From Tetradesmus obliquus (taxonomy: Eukaryota > Chlorophyta > Chlorophyceae > Sphaeropleales > Scenedesmaceae), in NCBI GenBank assembly GCA_030272155.1, contig CP126202.1, forward strand, positions 5,043,501-5,107,500: a DNA stretch of 64,000 nt, given 5' to 3'. A model generated the notes under the pieces. That model saw only the letters and a list, made by a program, of their open reading frames with translations, was not told the origin of the DNA and did no database searches. This document shows positions 1-13,090 of the stretch, piece after piece. The translations under genes were made by a program, and so were the position numbers. How positions within the stretch are numbered: position 1 is the stretch's first letter; each line of letters begins with the position of its first letter.

Positions 1-1623
1 ATGCCGAGGAGCTATGCGGCTTTGGACTGCTCATTCATCTCTGCTGCACTGCTGATACCATGACACCGCTCAAATGCCAGCACGACCCTCTCAAATATGC
101 TGGTGAGTCAGGCCACGTTCACCAATCCTCGCAGCCGTCTTCCCCGATCCCAAACACATCAACCTGCAGGCTCTTGGCGGGCCCCTTGTCCACCACCCTG
201 GCCTCGTCCCGCCCCCAGCCCGCCTCAGCCAGCCGCCCAGCCAGCCGCGCCTGCTGCTGCCCGCCCAGCAGCGAGGCCAGGCTAGTGGCGGAGTGGCCCT
301 GCAGCTGCTGAGCAGTGGTGATGCCCAGGCGCTGCAGCGCGGGAGCAACGCCGCCCAGGCCTGCATGCAGGGGGTAGGTGGGTAAGGCATAATTCAGGTT
401 GGCAACCATGGCCACCTGGGCACGCACAGCACGGCGCAGGATAACCACTTGCAGCATGGAGTCGATGCTATTACAGTAGGAGGTGTGTTTACCAAGCTGG
501 GAGCCCAAGGTTGGCAGCTGCAGCCATTCATGACCTTCAGCACCCCTGACTTCAGCAGCTCTCCGCCCCCCCCCCCCCCCCACCTCCCCCACACACACTG
601 GGCTGCCTGTCTCACCTGGCAGCTTGTCCACTGGCGTGGCGGCCAGCAGCGCCTGCACTGCCGCCACGCCGCCCACCACGTGCACGCCGTCAGGCTTGGC
701 TGCCCTGCTGGCCAGCTTGGCCAGCAGCTTGTTGGGGGCCACACCTACTGACACAGTCAGCCCCAGCTGTGCCTTGGCTGCGGCGCGCACTGCAGCAGCC
801 ATGTCAGCACCCAAGGAGCAGTCCCAGGTGGCGGCGGCGTTGGCCGCCAGCCAGGCAGGCATATCGGGCAGGGCCACGCCAGTGCTGCCTCCGAGGCCCT
901 GCAGAAGCAAGGAGGGAGACACAAGTGTCAACAGCGGCTTGTGCCAAGAAAAGGCGCTGAGCGACCACAATGTCCTGCATACAGTGATGCACTGTGAATT
1001 CAAAACCCCTGCGGGGTTTATGCCATTTAGCATGCTGCGCCGTGTGCTGTGCGTCCACCTGTGCTGCAAACTGCTGCCCAGCGCCCTGCCCCCCAGCCAC
1101 CAGCAGGTAAGCCTCATCAATGGAGGCCTTCTCCACCACCGCCACACACGACGCAGCAGCAGGCGGCAGCCCTGAGGACAGCAGCCGCATCAGCGCAGCA
1201 GACGCCTCCCTGCAAACGGGTGGCAAGTGAAATGCAGCACGTGCCAGAAAAAGACGGCAGTGCAGTGGGCGCTGTCTCTCTGTGTTCGGGTTTGAGGTGC
1301 TGCACATGCAGCCGCATCAGCGCAGCAGACGCCTCCCTGCGAGGCGGCGGCAGCGCAAGGGTGATACAGGAGTTGTGCTGAATGCGGGTGGACAAGCCAT
1401 CTGCAACTGCATGCACGATGGGCTGACAGCTGCGCCGCGTGAAGCCCCAGCAGGGACCTCCAGGTGACAAGCAGTGACCCACATACTGTGGCAAGTGTAT
1501 ACGCAATATGGAAACTAGTCAACGCTCCCTCACCTGTATGGCCTGTATGACACGCGCCCGTCCGGCTCAGTGAACACGTGCACCAGCAGCCCACCAGCTG
1601 CAGATAGCAGCACGCGCGCCTGA

Positions 1624-1666
<43 letters not shown>

Positions 1667-2130
1667 CCATCAGCATGGCGCCGATCACTTGCCACGCCGC
1701 AGTCTGCGATGCGCACCCCACAGGCTCTGGGCATGCAGTTGCTGCTGTTGCTGCCTGCTGTTGCCGCCTGCTGTTTCTGCCTAGGAACCGCCAGCAGCTG
1801 CGGCTAAGGGTGACCGGCTGCAGGTGCAGGCACCACAGCAGCAGGGCAGGCCAACAAACGGCTGCAGCACACTCGCGCTGGCACTGCTCGTGGTGTGACA
1901 CGTACAGCACAATCTCCGACGAACACCCCACCGCCAACAGCTCCTGCCGCACCCAGACCTGCTGCAGGAGCTAAAAAAAAGCACCCCAGCCACTGCCACC
2001 TCACCTGTGATGGTGGCATGTGCTTTCTGACCCCTGCAGCGCGGCCCGGGTAGTTGACTGCGATCACGTCCTGATGCTGCTGGATGGCCAGGGGTCGTCC
2101 CGCCAGGCTGGGGCAGCGCAGCTCCTCCAC
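1..2130 (-). CDS. Y-family translesion DNA polymerase (eta/iota type), partial
   Basis: Lesion-bypass polymerase expected to act in the nucleus. Exons that join in frame are 2005-2130, 1534-1619, 1059-1209, 616-898 and 360 down to at least about 120. The palm carries KASIDEAYLLV, with the catalytic Asp-Glu pair, and VSVGVAPNKLLAKLASRAAKP, the Y-family block that positions primer and metal. The last visible exon (GLGGVAPALQRLGITTAQQL) fits the thumb helix-hairpin-helix. SIDEAY resembles Pol eta, while PLAIQQHQDVIAVNY resembles Pol iota, so the subfamily is left open. The first palm motif (an MDCFYA-like exon with the first catalytic Asp) should lie 5' of 2130. I searched to about 3875 and did not find it. 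The 3' end lies beyond base 1. The 1059-1209 exon start is duplicated at 1309-1339. Confidence 0.8.
1182..1339. repeat. Duplicated splice acceptor plus exon start, period 127 bp
   Basis: A 31-bp block at 1182-1212, which is the acceptor AG and first codons (EASAALMRL) of a polymerase exon on the minus strand, recurs identically at 1309-1339 inside the upstream intron. It supplies a second potential acceptor in the same phase. Confidence 0.7.
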
Positions 2131-2133
2131 CTG

Positions 2134-2183
<50 letters not shown>

Positions 2184-3875
2184 TGTGTAAGCATATGTCT
2201 CTCTAGCTTTGCGCGCGGTAAAGGCATGAGCAGCAGCGCTCGAAAAGGTTACAGAAAGAGCAAGATGATGTCTTGGCAGGCTGCAGAGCAACATGCATGC
2301 GAATGCCGACCAGCTGCAATTTATGGCTGTGCTGCGCGGTATATTGAGTAGCTTCCGAAGCTGGAAGTGTCTGCTGCTTGTACGCTCACATCATTCGGAC
2401 TATGCTTCTGCCACACAAACAAGCAGCGAGCGCCTGGCGCTGCAAGCAAATAAGGTGTGCGGCCAGAGCTATGGAACCTGAAACTGGCAAAAGTTGCAGG
2501 CTGATAAGAGCTCAATCACGCTGCTGGCCGACCTGCACACTGCATGGACGAACAGCTGCTTGCCCTGTATGCCTCTTCCCTGTTGCTGCTGCTGCTCCTG
2601 CCGCTGCTGCTGCTGCTGGCTCCTCCAGAACCACGGTGCAGCTGCAGAACCATGTTTTATTGCGTAATTCAACCAACCTGGCAGAAGAAGCTGTCAACGT
2701 CGACGTGCAGTACGCAGTGGGTGGGAGACCCGTACGGGTGCATGCTGCTGCTGTGTCCCCTCTGCTGTATTGATCGCCGAACCAGCACTAGTGGATGGCA
2801 ATATCTTGGTTCTAGCTTTCACCAAAGATCACGTTGTAATACCCGAAGCTTGAGGCAGGCACAACCTGCGATTGTCGTAACTCCTTCAGCAACCAGATGT
2901 GGAACTGAAAGCGAATCATGCAGTGTTCGATCAAAACAGACATGCAATTGACACATGGTGACTGTTACCACAACGCAGCAACTGCGCCGCGAAATGTACT
3001 GCTGATGACCAGCACTGTCATCAGTGTTCAACAGCAAAACCCTAATGATTACTTCACTTTGATGTGCAACACAGCAGCATCCTGCGGCTGCAAACGTCAC
3101 CGTCAATGAAGGAATGAATGGTCAGAGGCAACTTGAAGCGGACAGTGCCACGCGCAGATGACCAACAACCACAACCAGCTGCTCCGCATCATGAACAGTC
3201 ATGGCTGCTCTGGCGGATGGACCAGCGGAACAGGAATGCATGTATGACTTGAACACCAAACATGCATGCACAGGCACGCGTTAGCCACCACCTGCTGCCA
3301 GTGAGCAGTCAGCCTGGCCAGCTGCACGGCCGCCGTGCCGGGGCAGCTATGACAGCATATGCATCTGGAATGGACAGCCAGCCAGGTTGATTGCCGTATA
3401 ACAAACACCCGCAAGCCCCACGACTATAGCAGGCGGTACAACTAGTGCGCCACAGACATGCAGTGCACAGTACAAGACGGCAGCATAACCCCCCAGTGAC
3501 GCATACACACGGCAGCACAGTCTGCAGGGGAACTGCATGAGCGGCACATACTTCAGCGAAGCTGCCCACAGCCAATCGCGTACTTGAGCAACACAGTATC
3601 CTGCTGCATACAGAGAGACAGATGGCAAGTCCTGTTGGACATGCATGTGTACTGGCCGATGCTGCCATACAATACCCGCATCAACACCAAAGCTGCCGCA
3701 ACAGATAGCTGACCAATGCCACACTCCTTACACACTGCGCTGCTATCTACCGCAACAAGATTCTTCATGGGTCTGCCACTATCCCCACGGCCCAACTGTG
3801 AAGGCGCGCAGCGGAGCCCACACTGCCATCACGAAGCACCGCCAAGCGCCGCACACCGCAACTGGCACGCCCCCC
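2131..3875. other. Interval between polymerase and F-box/LRR gene
   Basis: It holds a (CAG)n tract at about 2133-2180, which reads CTG on the polymerase strand just before an acceptor. The unlocated 5' part of the polymerase gene and the 3' flank of the F-box/LRR gene should also lie here. The short ORFs have no recognisable domain. No RNA gene was seen. Confidence 0.5.
3728..3732 (-). terminator. Candidate TGTAA poly(A) signal of the F-box/LRR gene
   Basis: TTACA on the plus strand reads TGTAA on the minus strand, about 145 nt after the stop at 3876-3878. TGTAA is the usual chlorophyte poly(A) signal. A pentamer alone is weak evidence. Confidence 0.3.
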
Positions 3876-6800
3876 TCAGTCGTCCACTGCGTAGGTATAG
3901 CTCCTATCAGCGTACTCGCCAGGCGCAGCAGACGCCATCTCCAGCACCACCCCCCGCTGCCGCGCCAGCCCCTGCGCCAGCGCCACCACCTCAGCCTCGC
4001 TCACACTGCAATCCCGCCGCACCACAATGCGCGGCGCCAGCCGCCGCGCCACAGCATCCCGCAGGTGGCTGATGCATAGATCGGGGCAGCGCGCCAGCAC
4101 CAGTGTGGCCAGCTGGCTCATCTGCCGGGTGAGCAGTGCCGCCATGCCTGCGTCCACCAGGAAGCCTCCCAGCAGCACGCCGCCATCCACCACCAGCTCA
4201 CGCACACCAACCTGGGGGGCAGCGGCAGCAGCAGTGCAATGATTTGTCAGCAGCACTGCTATGACACAGCATGCACACGCACCAGGGCAAGAGCATGGCT
4301 GGTGATAACAGCTGCCTGCATGCCAGCAAGCACGCCAGAAACTGAAGCACAAATTGCAGCGCACATCAAGCTGCAACAGGCAAGGCACACACAGCTACCG
4401 CCCCCCACACACAACACACTAGAAACAGCGCAGCAAACAGTCGCCCCACCTGCTCCTGCCACAGCGCGGGGTCCTCCGCGATGCTGTAGGTGGCCGCATA
4501 CTCGGGCTGCCCCCCGAACGCGCTGCACAGCTCCAGCCGCGTGATGCCAGCCACGCGCGGCAGCAGCCGCCCGCCCTCACCAGGCAGCAGCTCAGCCGCA
4601 ACGTGGCCCAGCATCAGCAGCCGCAGGCAGCGCAGCTGGCCCAGGCCGCGCCACACAGACGGGTCCACCAGCGGCAGCAGCGGAGGGCAGCGCTGCTGCT
4701 GCTGCCGCTGCTGCTGATCCTCAGGGCATTGAGGCTGCTCTTGCTCTTGCATGAGAAGTTGCTGCTGCTGCTGCGGCTCTACGACTGGAGCAGGCAAGCT
4801 TGGCTGACTACCAGCTCCTGTTGCTGCTGCTGCTGCTGCTGTCAGGTTGACTGACTTCTGCCGCCGCTGCCGCTGCCGTTGCTTGCTTGGCACAGCAGCA
4901 GCTGCTGCAGGGGCATCAGCTGCGGTGGGCGCCGCCAGAGGTTCACTGTCAGCCGGCGTTGGCTGTGCACCTTGCTGCTGCTGCTGCTTCTGGCTGCCAA
5001 CGCCGCCGCTGCTGCTGGCTGCCGCGCTGTCTGCTGACATGCTGCTGAGGGCTGTGAGCGATCCTGACGAGGAGACATGCAGCTGCAGCGTGTCCACGTT
5101 GACCGTGAGCAGCTTCAGCTGGCTGAGCCCCGCCAGCGCGTCAGCTGCAGCACGCAAATGTGATCAGGAGCAGCAGCAGCAGCATGTCAGCAGCAGGTGC
5201 TTCAAACAAACTCAGGCGCTTGGTACACGGAAAGAAATCATTTTATTGCAACTCCTGGTGCATGCTCACATGGTGGGTGCATGCTCACATGATGGGTGCT
5301 GCATCATCGGGCCTGTGAGGGCTGTGAGCATGTCAGTCAGAAGGGATTCTGGGAGACAAGCTGACAGCCTTGGGCCCGATGGCGCAACCCCCCCACATGT
5401 GCTCGTGGCACCTTTGATGCGAGCATGTACCAGGAGCTGTACCATGCATGCAAGCGTGTGACGACCAGAACAACAACACGCGCATCATGCACCAGCAGCC
5501 CACCACGCAGCCGCCAAGCGCCGCGCGCCCCCCCCCCCCCCCCTCTCGGGGCCCACTCACTTGCATACAGCGGCTGCCGCATGATCTCGCTCAGGTCCTC
5601 GAAGCAGGTCAGGTTGGGCGCCAGCGCAGCCAGGCTCACCCCAGCCATGAACTTGCCGTGCGTGGTGCCCACAGTCAGCCGCCGCAGCCGCAGCAGCACA
5701 GGCAGCTGGCCCAGCAGCGCACCAGCAGCAGACGCAGCCGCAGCAGCGGCCGCGCCGGCTATGTCTGCTGCACTAGCTGCGCGCCGCCGCCGCTGCTGCT
5801 GCTGACCACCAACGGCGCTGTCTGGCAGATGTGCGCCGTCCTGCTGCTGCTGCTGCTGCCCAGCCATGGCTGCAAGCACGGCTGCTGCTTGCGCCACAGG
5901 CGGCGGTGGTGGCGGTGGCGGCACCACAGGCACTGCCACAAAGCCCAGCGCAGGCGCAGGCGCACCCACGCCTGCCACCACAGGCGCCAGTGGGTTGTCC
6001 GCGCCTGCTGCTGCTGCTGCCGCGCCTGCATGCAGCGCCTGCTGCTGCACAGCTGCTGCCAGGCCGGGGGGTGCCGCGCTGCCGCCGATGGTGAAGAGTG
6101 CTGCTGCTGCGGCTGCCGCTGCTGAGGGCGCGATGGCTGTCGCCAAGGCAATCGCTGCATGCCTCGCAGACTGAACTTCATGCAGGGTGGCAGGCTGCTC
6201 GTGATCACCAGCAGCAGCAGCAGCAGCAACAGCCTCGCCTCCAGCAGCAGCAGGGCCCGCAGCGCCGTTGATGTGTGCTGCCACAGCCTGCACCACCTTG
6301 CGCGCCAGCCTGCCAGGGCCAGGGCCAGCAGCAGGCTGCAGCTGCCAGCTGTCAACAATGCTGCCGCCAGCAGCAAGCTGCTGCTGCTGCGGCGGGGCGG
6401 CGCCCTCTGCAGCAGCCGCTGCTGCCGCCTCAGTGTGCTGCGAGTCGCAGGCTGCTGGCAGCCGCTGCAGCTGGTCCAGGTCCAGGTGCTGCGGCACCTG
6501 CGCAGCAGCGTGCGCAATCGCCGCAGCCGTCGCCGCCTGCAAGTCCGCCGCGGCAATGGCAGCAGCAGTGCCGGGCTGCGCCTTGCCGCGCATCGCCGCT
6601 GCCACTGCTGCAATCGCAATCGCTGTCACCATATCACCAAAGGCCGGCCCGCCCACAGCCGCCAGCGCTGCTGCTGCTGCTGCCGGCTTGCCCGGCCCTG
6701 ACACCAGCGCTGCTGCGCCGGGCGCCAGTCCTGCTGCCGCCATGACGTCAGACAGCAGCGGCAGGCGCAGCGTGCTAATGGTGAGGCTGGTGAGGTGGCG

Positions 6801-6945
6801 CGCTGCGGTGAGTGGCGCCAGGTGTGCTGCCGTGCATGGGGCCAGGCCCCACACCTCCTTGAGGAAGGGGTTGTGCAGCTCCAGGCTGACCAGCCCGGTC
6901 AGCGCAGCCAGGCCAGACACGTCCCAGTTGAACTCGTGCACGCCT

Positions 6946-6981
<36 letters not shown>

Positions 6982-8539
6982 CAGCACAACATGTTTGCAA
7001 AACAGGAGACGACATTGCGGCACAGAGCATGATGGCCACCGCGATGTGAAGCAGATTGTCCATGCTATATCCTGCCACAGCACGAGCACAGCTGCTGCTG
7101 CTGGTGCTGCTGCTGCTGCGGCTGAGGCAAAGTTGTCTCTGACACGCCTCACCTATGGTCAGCGCGGTGAGCTCGCTGCAGTGTGCCGCCAGCTGGCCCA
7201 GCGTGGCCGCAGTGGCGCCCTGGCCCGCCTTGCCGCTGCAGTAGGGCACCGACAGCTGCCGCAGCCTGCCCAGGCTGCTGTAGCTGGCACTGGCTGCGGG
7301 GTGGGAGCCAGGTAAGGGGGAACAGGCAGTCGGCAGCAGCGCACCCATGCAGTGGAACAGCAGCCTCAGCTTGCTGTGAAACAGACGGTTGCTAACATTG
7401 CACATGAAGCTGACATGCAGACGCACACCCCTGATGATTGCATGCGCGTCACGCAAGCGCACTACAGCAACCCCACCACATGTCAACTTTTCGTCCAAGT
7501 CAATGCAACGCTGCTGACATGCAGCACACCAACGGCTTGTCATTTGCTGCTTGCGCTTCCAGTTGCTGCTTGCGCCTCCTGGCTGGTGCGCCCACTGCTC
7601 ATCCCAGAGACGCTGCCAGCCCTGCCCAGCCTCACTACTCACGCACGCCAGGCACCGCCTTGATCCAGGGGTTGACGCTCAGGCTGCGCAGCTGCCCCAG
7701 CGGCGCGATGCAGCCCGCCCAGAAGCCCGCGCTGACGCAGCCCTCGCCGTGCCGCGCGGCCTCGTCCATAGGCCGCCCCACGATGCTCAACTGCGTCAGC
7801 TGGCTGATGCCGCCCAGGCCAGCACAGGCCTTCTGCCAGCCTAGGTGGGCCAGCTGCAGCTCCAGGCTGGCCAGGGCTGGCAGCTGCGCCAGCAGCCGCA
7901 CCACGGTAGGTGTGACGCCTGTCACGGCGAGCTCGATGCGCGAGAGCTGCGGCGCTGCATGCAGCAGCAGCTCCACGAGCGAGGCTTGGCTGCTGTTAAG
8001 GTGTGCGGTGCGCAGCGCAGGCAGCGCCGCGGCCGCCTGCTGCACGGAGCCTGGCCAGCCGACGCTGACAGCACCGCGGCTGGCAGCTGCAGTGTCCAGG
8101 ACTGACACATGCGCCAGCATGTTCACCTGCAGATGCAGCATGCGGCAAGTCATGCGGCAATGAGTGAGCAGTTAAACATCAGCAGCAGCAGTAGCAGTAG
8201 CATATACCATGGGCAAGCAAATCACCTGCTCCAAGCCTGACAGGCATCTATGTGTCGTGTTGCACTGCTCGCGTCAGCAAGCTAGCATTGGTTCAAAGAG
8301 CTCACCGCATGTATGCTGTGGATGGAGGGTATGCGGGAGCAGAGGCGCAGCTGCAGTGCACTGCCATTGGCTTGCTCCACCTCCCACATGCACTGCTTGC
8401 AAGTCGCCCTTAGCGCCAGTTTGGAATCCGGAGATAGAGTTGCGGCGAGCTGCTGCAAGAAGCTGCCAGGCAGGCCCAGCAATGAAGGCCGAGAGCCCTC
8501 AGCAGCTGCTGCATCTCTCGTCCGCCTCGTTCGCCGCAT
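3876..8539 (-). CDS. F-box-like leucine-rich-repeat protein
   Basis: Exons: 8306-8539, 7643-8126, 7153-7293, 5561-6943, 4450-5144 and 3876-4211. The phases agree throughout and give about 1090 aa with TGA at 3876. The ATG at 8539 is the first in the open frame after an upstream TAG. Residues about 18-60 (LGLPGSFLQQLAATL, then SKLALRATCKQ) look like a degenerate F-box. They are followed by LRR-like segments such as LPALASLELQLAHLG, LTGLVSLELHNPF and LGQLRCLRLLMLGHV. A long, low-complexity Ala/Gln/Pro region separates the LRR blocks in exon 4 and again in exon 5. Substrate adaptor for an SCF E3 ligase is the family role; the target is unknown. The Ala/Gln expansion is in the coding strand and may be disordered. 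Start and domain call are less certain than the exon chain. Confidence 0.7.
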
Positions 8540-9386
8540 GGCTGTGGTTGTGTTCACAGTCTCGCCTTCATGCTATCATCGTGCAACCAGTGACATGCGC
8601 GGATCAAGCGACAAGCTGCTCGTTGACGATGTTTCGTCGCACCGACGGGATTACTCGGATGATCTTCTTGCACTCCAAGCTAAAATATGGAAGCCTCATT
8701 GGCCTGATGCTGGCGCCGGACAGGGCATCAGGTCTGGCTAGTTGCATGACATGTCTAGTCGCCTGACACAGTAACAAGTCGGTCCACCTTCCCAGCCAAG
8801 ATTGCCAGACGGGTCTTCAACCAAGGGTCCGGCTTCAACGCCATCACTGCTCAGGCACTGGGTCAGGCACCAACAGCAAGATGCGTTGCAAGAGCTGCTG
8901 GGGTCATGGGTAGCCGGCAGTACACAAGCAATTGAAGACGTCCTTGTTGCAGACCGTCTGCAACAGGCTGTTGCCAGCGCGGCGGCAGTGTCATCATTTG
9001 ACACGACAATGTGCTGCTGGCCATAGAGTGCAACCATTAGGTTGCTTGTTTGGCATGCGGCATCTTTTGTATCTTGTTACATCTCTGATCTCATCAGGTT
9101 GTTGCTGCACCATGCAGCAGGCCCGTGGGGTGGCCATACACGTGTCATGGCCAAGCACAGCCAGCCTGGCTGCTGAGCAGCATGAGTTGCTCCTCTGCTA
9201 AGTGTTGTGGCAGGCTCGCAGCGCCACATCCATGCAGCAAGCGCATAGCTGAGCCGCCTGCATGACTATGCACACTGTCAACACTCCCTGACCAGAGCAG
9301 CTTCAAGCAAGGCTTGCACTGCAGCAGGTACCCAGGCAGACATGCCTGTGACAGCCGGGAGGTTGACATCCCAGCACTGCCGCTTG
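8540..9386. other. Intergenic: 5' flank of F-box/LRR gene and 3' flank of MYND gene
   Basis: No coding segment or RNA gene recognised. It should contain the promoter of the minus-strand F-box/LRR gene next to 8540 and the 3' UTR of the MYND gene below 9387. A TTACA (TGTAA on the minus strand) occurs near 9077, rather far from the stop. Confidence 0.4.
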
Positions 9387-12300
9387 TTAGTGCTGCTGCT
9401 GCTTGAGCAGCTTGCACACTTTCTTGTGCTGCGGCCAGTGGGCAGCCAGGCAATCCTGCAATGCAAAATTACACAATGCACGCAGGGCACAGCATGCAGC
9501 AAGTCAGCAGGTATACAGTTGACTGCGAAGCAACAGGCACTAGCGCATGGCATACTGCCAAGCAGCAACTGATGATGAACACAGCAGCTGCAACTGCATC
9601 TGCGCCGGTTGCTGCATTCATACACACCTTGCTGCAGTAGCAGGCCGTCTGGCAGCCTGAGCACTGCCTGCCGCCCACCCGCCGCAGCTCACTGCCGCGC
9701 GCCTTGCTGCCTGCTGTGCCCAGGTTGCTGCAGCCGGGGTTGTTGCAGAACCAGCGCAGCGGCAGCGCAGCGCTGGCTGCTGCCACCCACGCTTGCAGCT
9801 TGCCGCCGGCCAGCAGCTGCTGCAGTGCCGCCACTGCAGCCTGCTGCTGCTCTGCTGTGGCACCCCAGATGCCACGTGCAGCGGCTGCCTGCAAGTAGGC
9901 CGTCACGAAATCTGCTCCTGTTGCTCCCTCAAAGTCTGTGTCATCATCAGCCTTGTTTTTGAAGTCCTTGTAGCTGGTGCGCCTCATCTTGAAGTGCCAC
10001 CGTGACAGCCTGCCCATTGACTGCACCATGGCGCTGATGGTGTCCTGCTTGCCTTTCTCACCGCTGCTGCAGCACGCGTCCCACTGCTGCTCCACCCGCT
10101 GCACTGCTGGCAGCACCTCCTGCTGCAGCTGCTGCTGGCACAGCTGCAGCAGCGGCAGCATTGCCGCAGCAATAGTGCCTGGTTCTGGCCCCGCTGCACA
10201 CCACTGCCCAAGCACCAGCTGCAGCACAACCAGGCCGTCAGCCAGCTGCCCCAGCGAACCCAGTGCATCATACAGCAGCTCCTGGTGTGCAGTGGCACCC
10301 CATAACTGCTGCTGCTGCTGCTGCCTGCCGCCACCAGCTGCTTCCAGCAGCCGCTGCGACGTCTCCTGCAGCCAGCTCAGCCCCAGCCGCAGGCACCGCA
10401 GCAGCAGCACCGCCCAAGGCAGGCCATCTGCCAGGCTGCTGATGCTGCGGTGCTGCCCTGCCTCAACAGGCTCTGTGGGGACGCCTCCGACTAGCATTGC
10501 TGCTGCAGCGTGCTGCACATGCTCCAGCACTAATGCAGCAGTGCAGCCCTCCCTGCTGCTGTGCGAGTCCATTGCTGCGTAGGGGTCGATGGCATGCGCT
10601 GCCAGCACTTTGACCGTGCTGACGCACAGGCTGAACAGTTGCGGGGCGCAACGCGCTGCTGCGTCAGCACTTGTGGCAGGCAACGTGTTTGCTGCTGCTG
10701 CTGCTGCTGCCGCTGCCTCAGTGCCTGCAGCTTGCGTGCCTTGTGCTGCTGCTGCTGCCGCCTCCTCAGCAGCGGGCCAAACTCATCGTCGTTACTCCAC
10801 AGCAGGCTGTCAGCCGCCTGCATCAGGCTGTCCACGCTCTTGCTGCCCCACTCCACGCCGCCCTGCACCAGCATCGCATGCATCACGTGCACCAGCATCG
10901 CATGCATCACGTGCTCCAGCACTGCTGCCGTGGGCCGCGCCAGCTGCCTCCACGCGGCATCAATCTGCTCGTTGCGCGTGAACACAGCAGTGGTGCCCAG
11001 GATCTGCAGCAGCACCTCCTTCAGCCTGTCCAAGTGCTGCTCATCAGCAGCGGTGCGGCCGCCTGCTTGCTGCTGCTGTTGCTGCTCCTGCTGCTGCTGA
11101 TCCAGCTTGACCATGATCTTGCGCACCTGGGTATGAAGAGAGCGGGAGAGAAGTGTGAGCCAGCACACCAGCATGTTGGCGCGACAATGCATGCGCAGAC
11201 CTAGGCGGGTAGCGAGTGCTTGGCTTGTTTGCAAATGGTTAGCGTACAGCAGTGCCCAGAAAGCCATCACAGCAGTGCTCAGCGCCTCCAACACAGCACC
11301 GCTCAGTGATACCAGCCCAGCCCAGCCCAGCCCGTCACTCACCAGCTTGAGCAGCTCTGCCAAATCAAAGTCATCACCTGCTGCATCACTGCTGCTGCTG
11401 CCAGCTGTGGCGCGGCTGTCCTCATTCGCTGCTGCTGCTGCTGCTGCTGCCGCTGCTGCTGCTGCTGGCGCATCAGGCTCAGCTTCACTCTCGCTTTCGC
11501 GGGCAGGGTTGCGTACCGACCGCATCATCAGCGACAGCGTGCAGGCCAGTGCTGCTTCCGCCGCCCTTGCCGCAAGCTCTGCATCCACCTGCCACAGGTT
11601 GTGCGCTGCCTCCAGCAGCATCAGCGCTGCCCGCTGCGCGATACTCAGCAGCTCGCTGATGTCATCACCTGCTGCTGCTGCTGCTGCTGCTGCCAGCTGT
11701 GCCTCGGAAGGTTCACCCTCAGGTGCTGGCTGATCCTGCTCCTGCTGCGAGGCTGCGGGGCCGTGCAGGCTCTGCTGCACCACTGTGCTGCAGGCCCTGA
11801 ACATGTTGACCAGCATGCCGAAGAACTCAGGGCAGACGAGTGCGTTGGCTTGCGCAGCAAGCGGCTCTGGATACGGTGCTGCTGCTGCCTGCTGCTCTGA
11901 CAGGCCACACTCCCGCAGCATGGCCAGCAGGTGGCGGTGCCGGGCCGTGTCTAGGCTGGGCAGCTGCTGCTGCTGCCGCCGCCTGTCGCTGCTGCGCGGC
12001 AGCCTGCCAGGCACGTGCTGCTCGTGGCAGCGCAGCTTCACAGCCATCGTCAGCAGCAGCAGCTGCAGCCGCTGCAGCGCCCCGCTGCTCATGAGCTGAT
12101 CCGCTGCTGGCGCCTCAAGCGCTTCCATGCTCCTGGCCAGAGCTGCTGTAGCCAGCGCAGGCCGTATGCAGCCCGCCAGCAGCTTGCAGGACAGCTCGCG
12201 GTTGTTTCCTGCAAGCAGCCGCAGCACCAAGCGCATCGCTGCCAGCAGCAGCTCAGCGGCAGGCAGCGCAACTGGGCCCGCCTGCGCTGACAGCAGCAGC

Positions 12301-12616
12301 GGCCCTGGCCAGCAGGAGTCCAGCTCATCAAACAGGCTGGCCAGCGCCATGGCAATGCGTATGGATTGCGGCACAGCATGCTGCTGCTGCCTGTACTGTA
12401 ATGGCAGCCCACTGCCTGCTGCCAACGCTGCTGCAGCAGCAGCATCTGCTGCTTGCAGCTCTACAGTTGAGGTGTGCATGGCTGCTCTGGCGCCGATCAG
12501 CACGCCGGATGTTACGCAGGCCCTGGCAAGCAGCAGCTGAGTTGCTGTGACCTGCTCCTGCAGCATTGCTGCTGCTGCGGACAGCATGGCCTCAGTGCAA
12601 GCAGCCAGCGCCTCTG

Positions 12617-12655
<39 letters not shown>

Positions 12656-13090
12656 ACTCCTGCTGCTGCTGCTGCTTCTGGCTCAAGGCCATCAGGCCCA
12701 ACAGCGCTGCTACCTGCAAATGCAGCAGCAGGTCACGTACACATTTATTTGGCATGTGTCACCAGCAGACATGGTAATTCACATGTGCAATGTTGCTGCT
12801 GACCAGACTCCTGCCGTCACAGCGCCACTCACCGCTTCAAACAGCATCTGCGGCACACCACAGCTGACAGCAGAAGCCGGCAGCCCTTCACTGCGGCCCA
12901 AGGCCTGCTCCACACCTTCTGCTACCTGCACAAGCGAGGTGTACTGTGCTTGGGACAGGCCGCTGCTGCTCCCAGCGCCTGCTGCTGTTGCTGCTTCTGC
13001 TGCTGCTACTGCTGCTGCTGACAGAGGTTGCAGCGTGTCGGCCACTCGACGCCACGCCGCCTCTACAGCGGGTCTCTCAGCAGCACTCAT
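9387..13090 (-). CDS. Ala/Gln-rich protein with C-terminal MYND zinc finger
   Basis: Proposed exons: 12833-13090, 11343-12713, 10796-11126, 9628-10724 and 9387-9455. The C-terminus joins across the last intron to give CSGCQTACYCSKDCLAAHWP followed by QHKKVC, a textbook MYND cluster; an upstream CNNPGC supplies the first ligands. MYND fingers usually bind Pro-rich peptides in chromatin or assembly factors. The preceding roughly 950 residues are helical and low complexity and match nothing I know. Two oddities. An in-frame TAG sits inside the polyQ tract at 12654-12656. The frame changes between 10725 and 10795, where a 71-nt GT-AG intron restores the frame to the stop. Counting the TAG codon, the model is 1041 aa. 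A 24-bp direct duplication at about 10872-10919 repeats the peptide HVMHAMLV. Confidence 0.7.

Noticed and set aside
5448-6125. Several long plus-strand frames opposite the F-box/LRR gene, RRP6, MYND gene and channel 1
   Set aside because: They mirror GC-rich, CAG-rich coding sequence on the other strand, where stop codons are rare; none shows a domain or consistent splice sites.
12654-12656. TAG reassigned to Gln in the nuclear code
   Set aside because: TAG terminates RRP6 and channel 2 exactly where their last exons end, and only one in-frame TAG was met in about 9 kb-equivalents of coding sequence.
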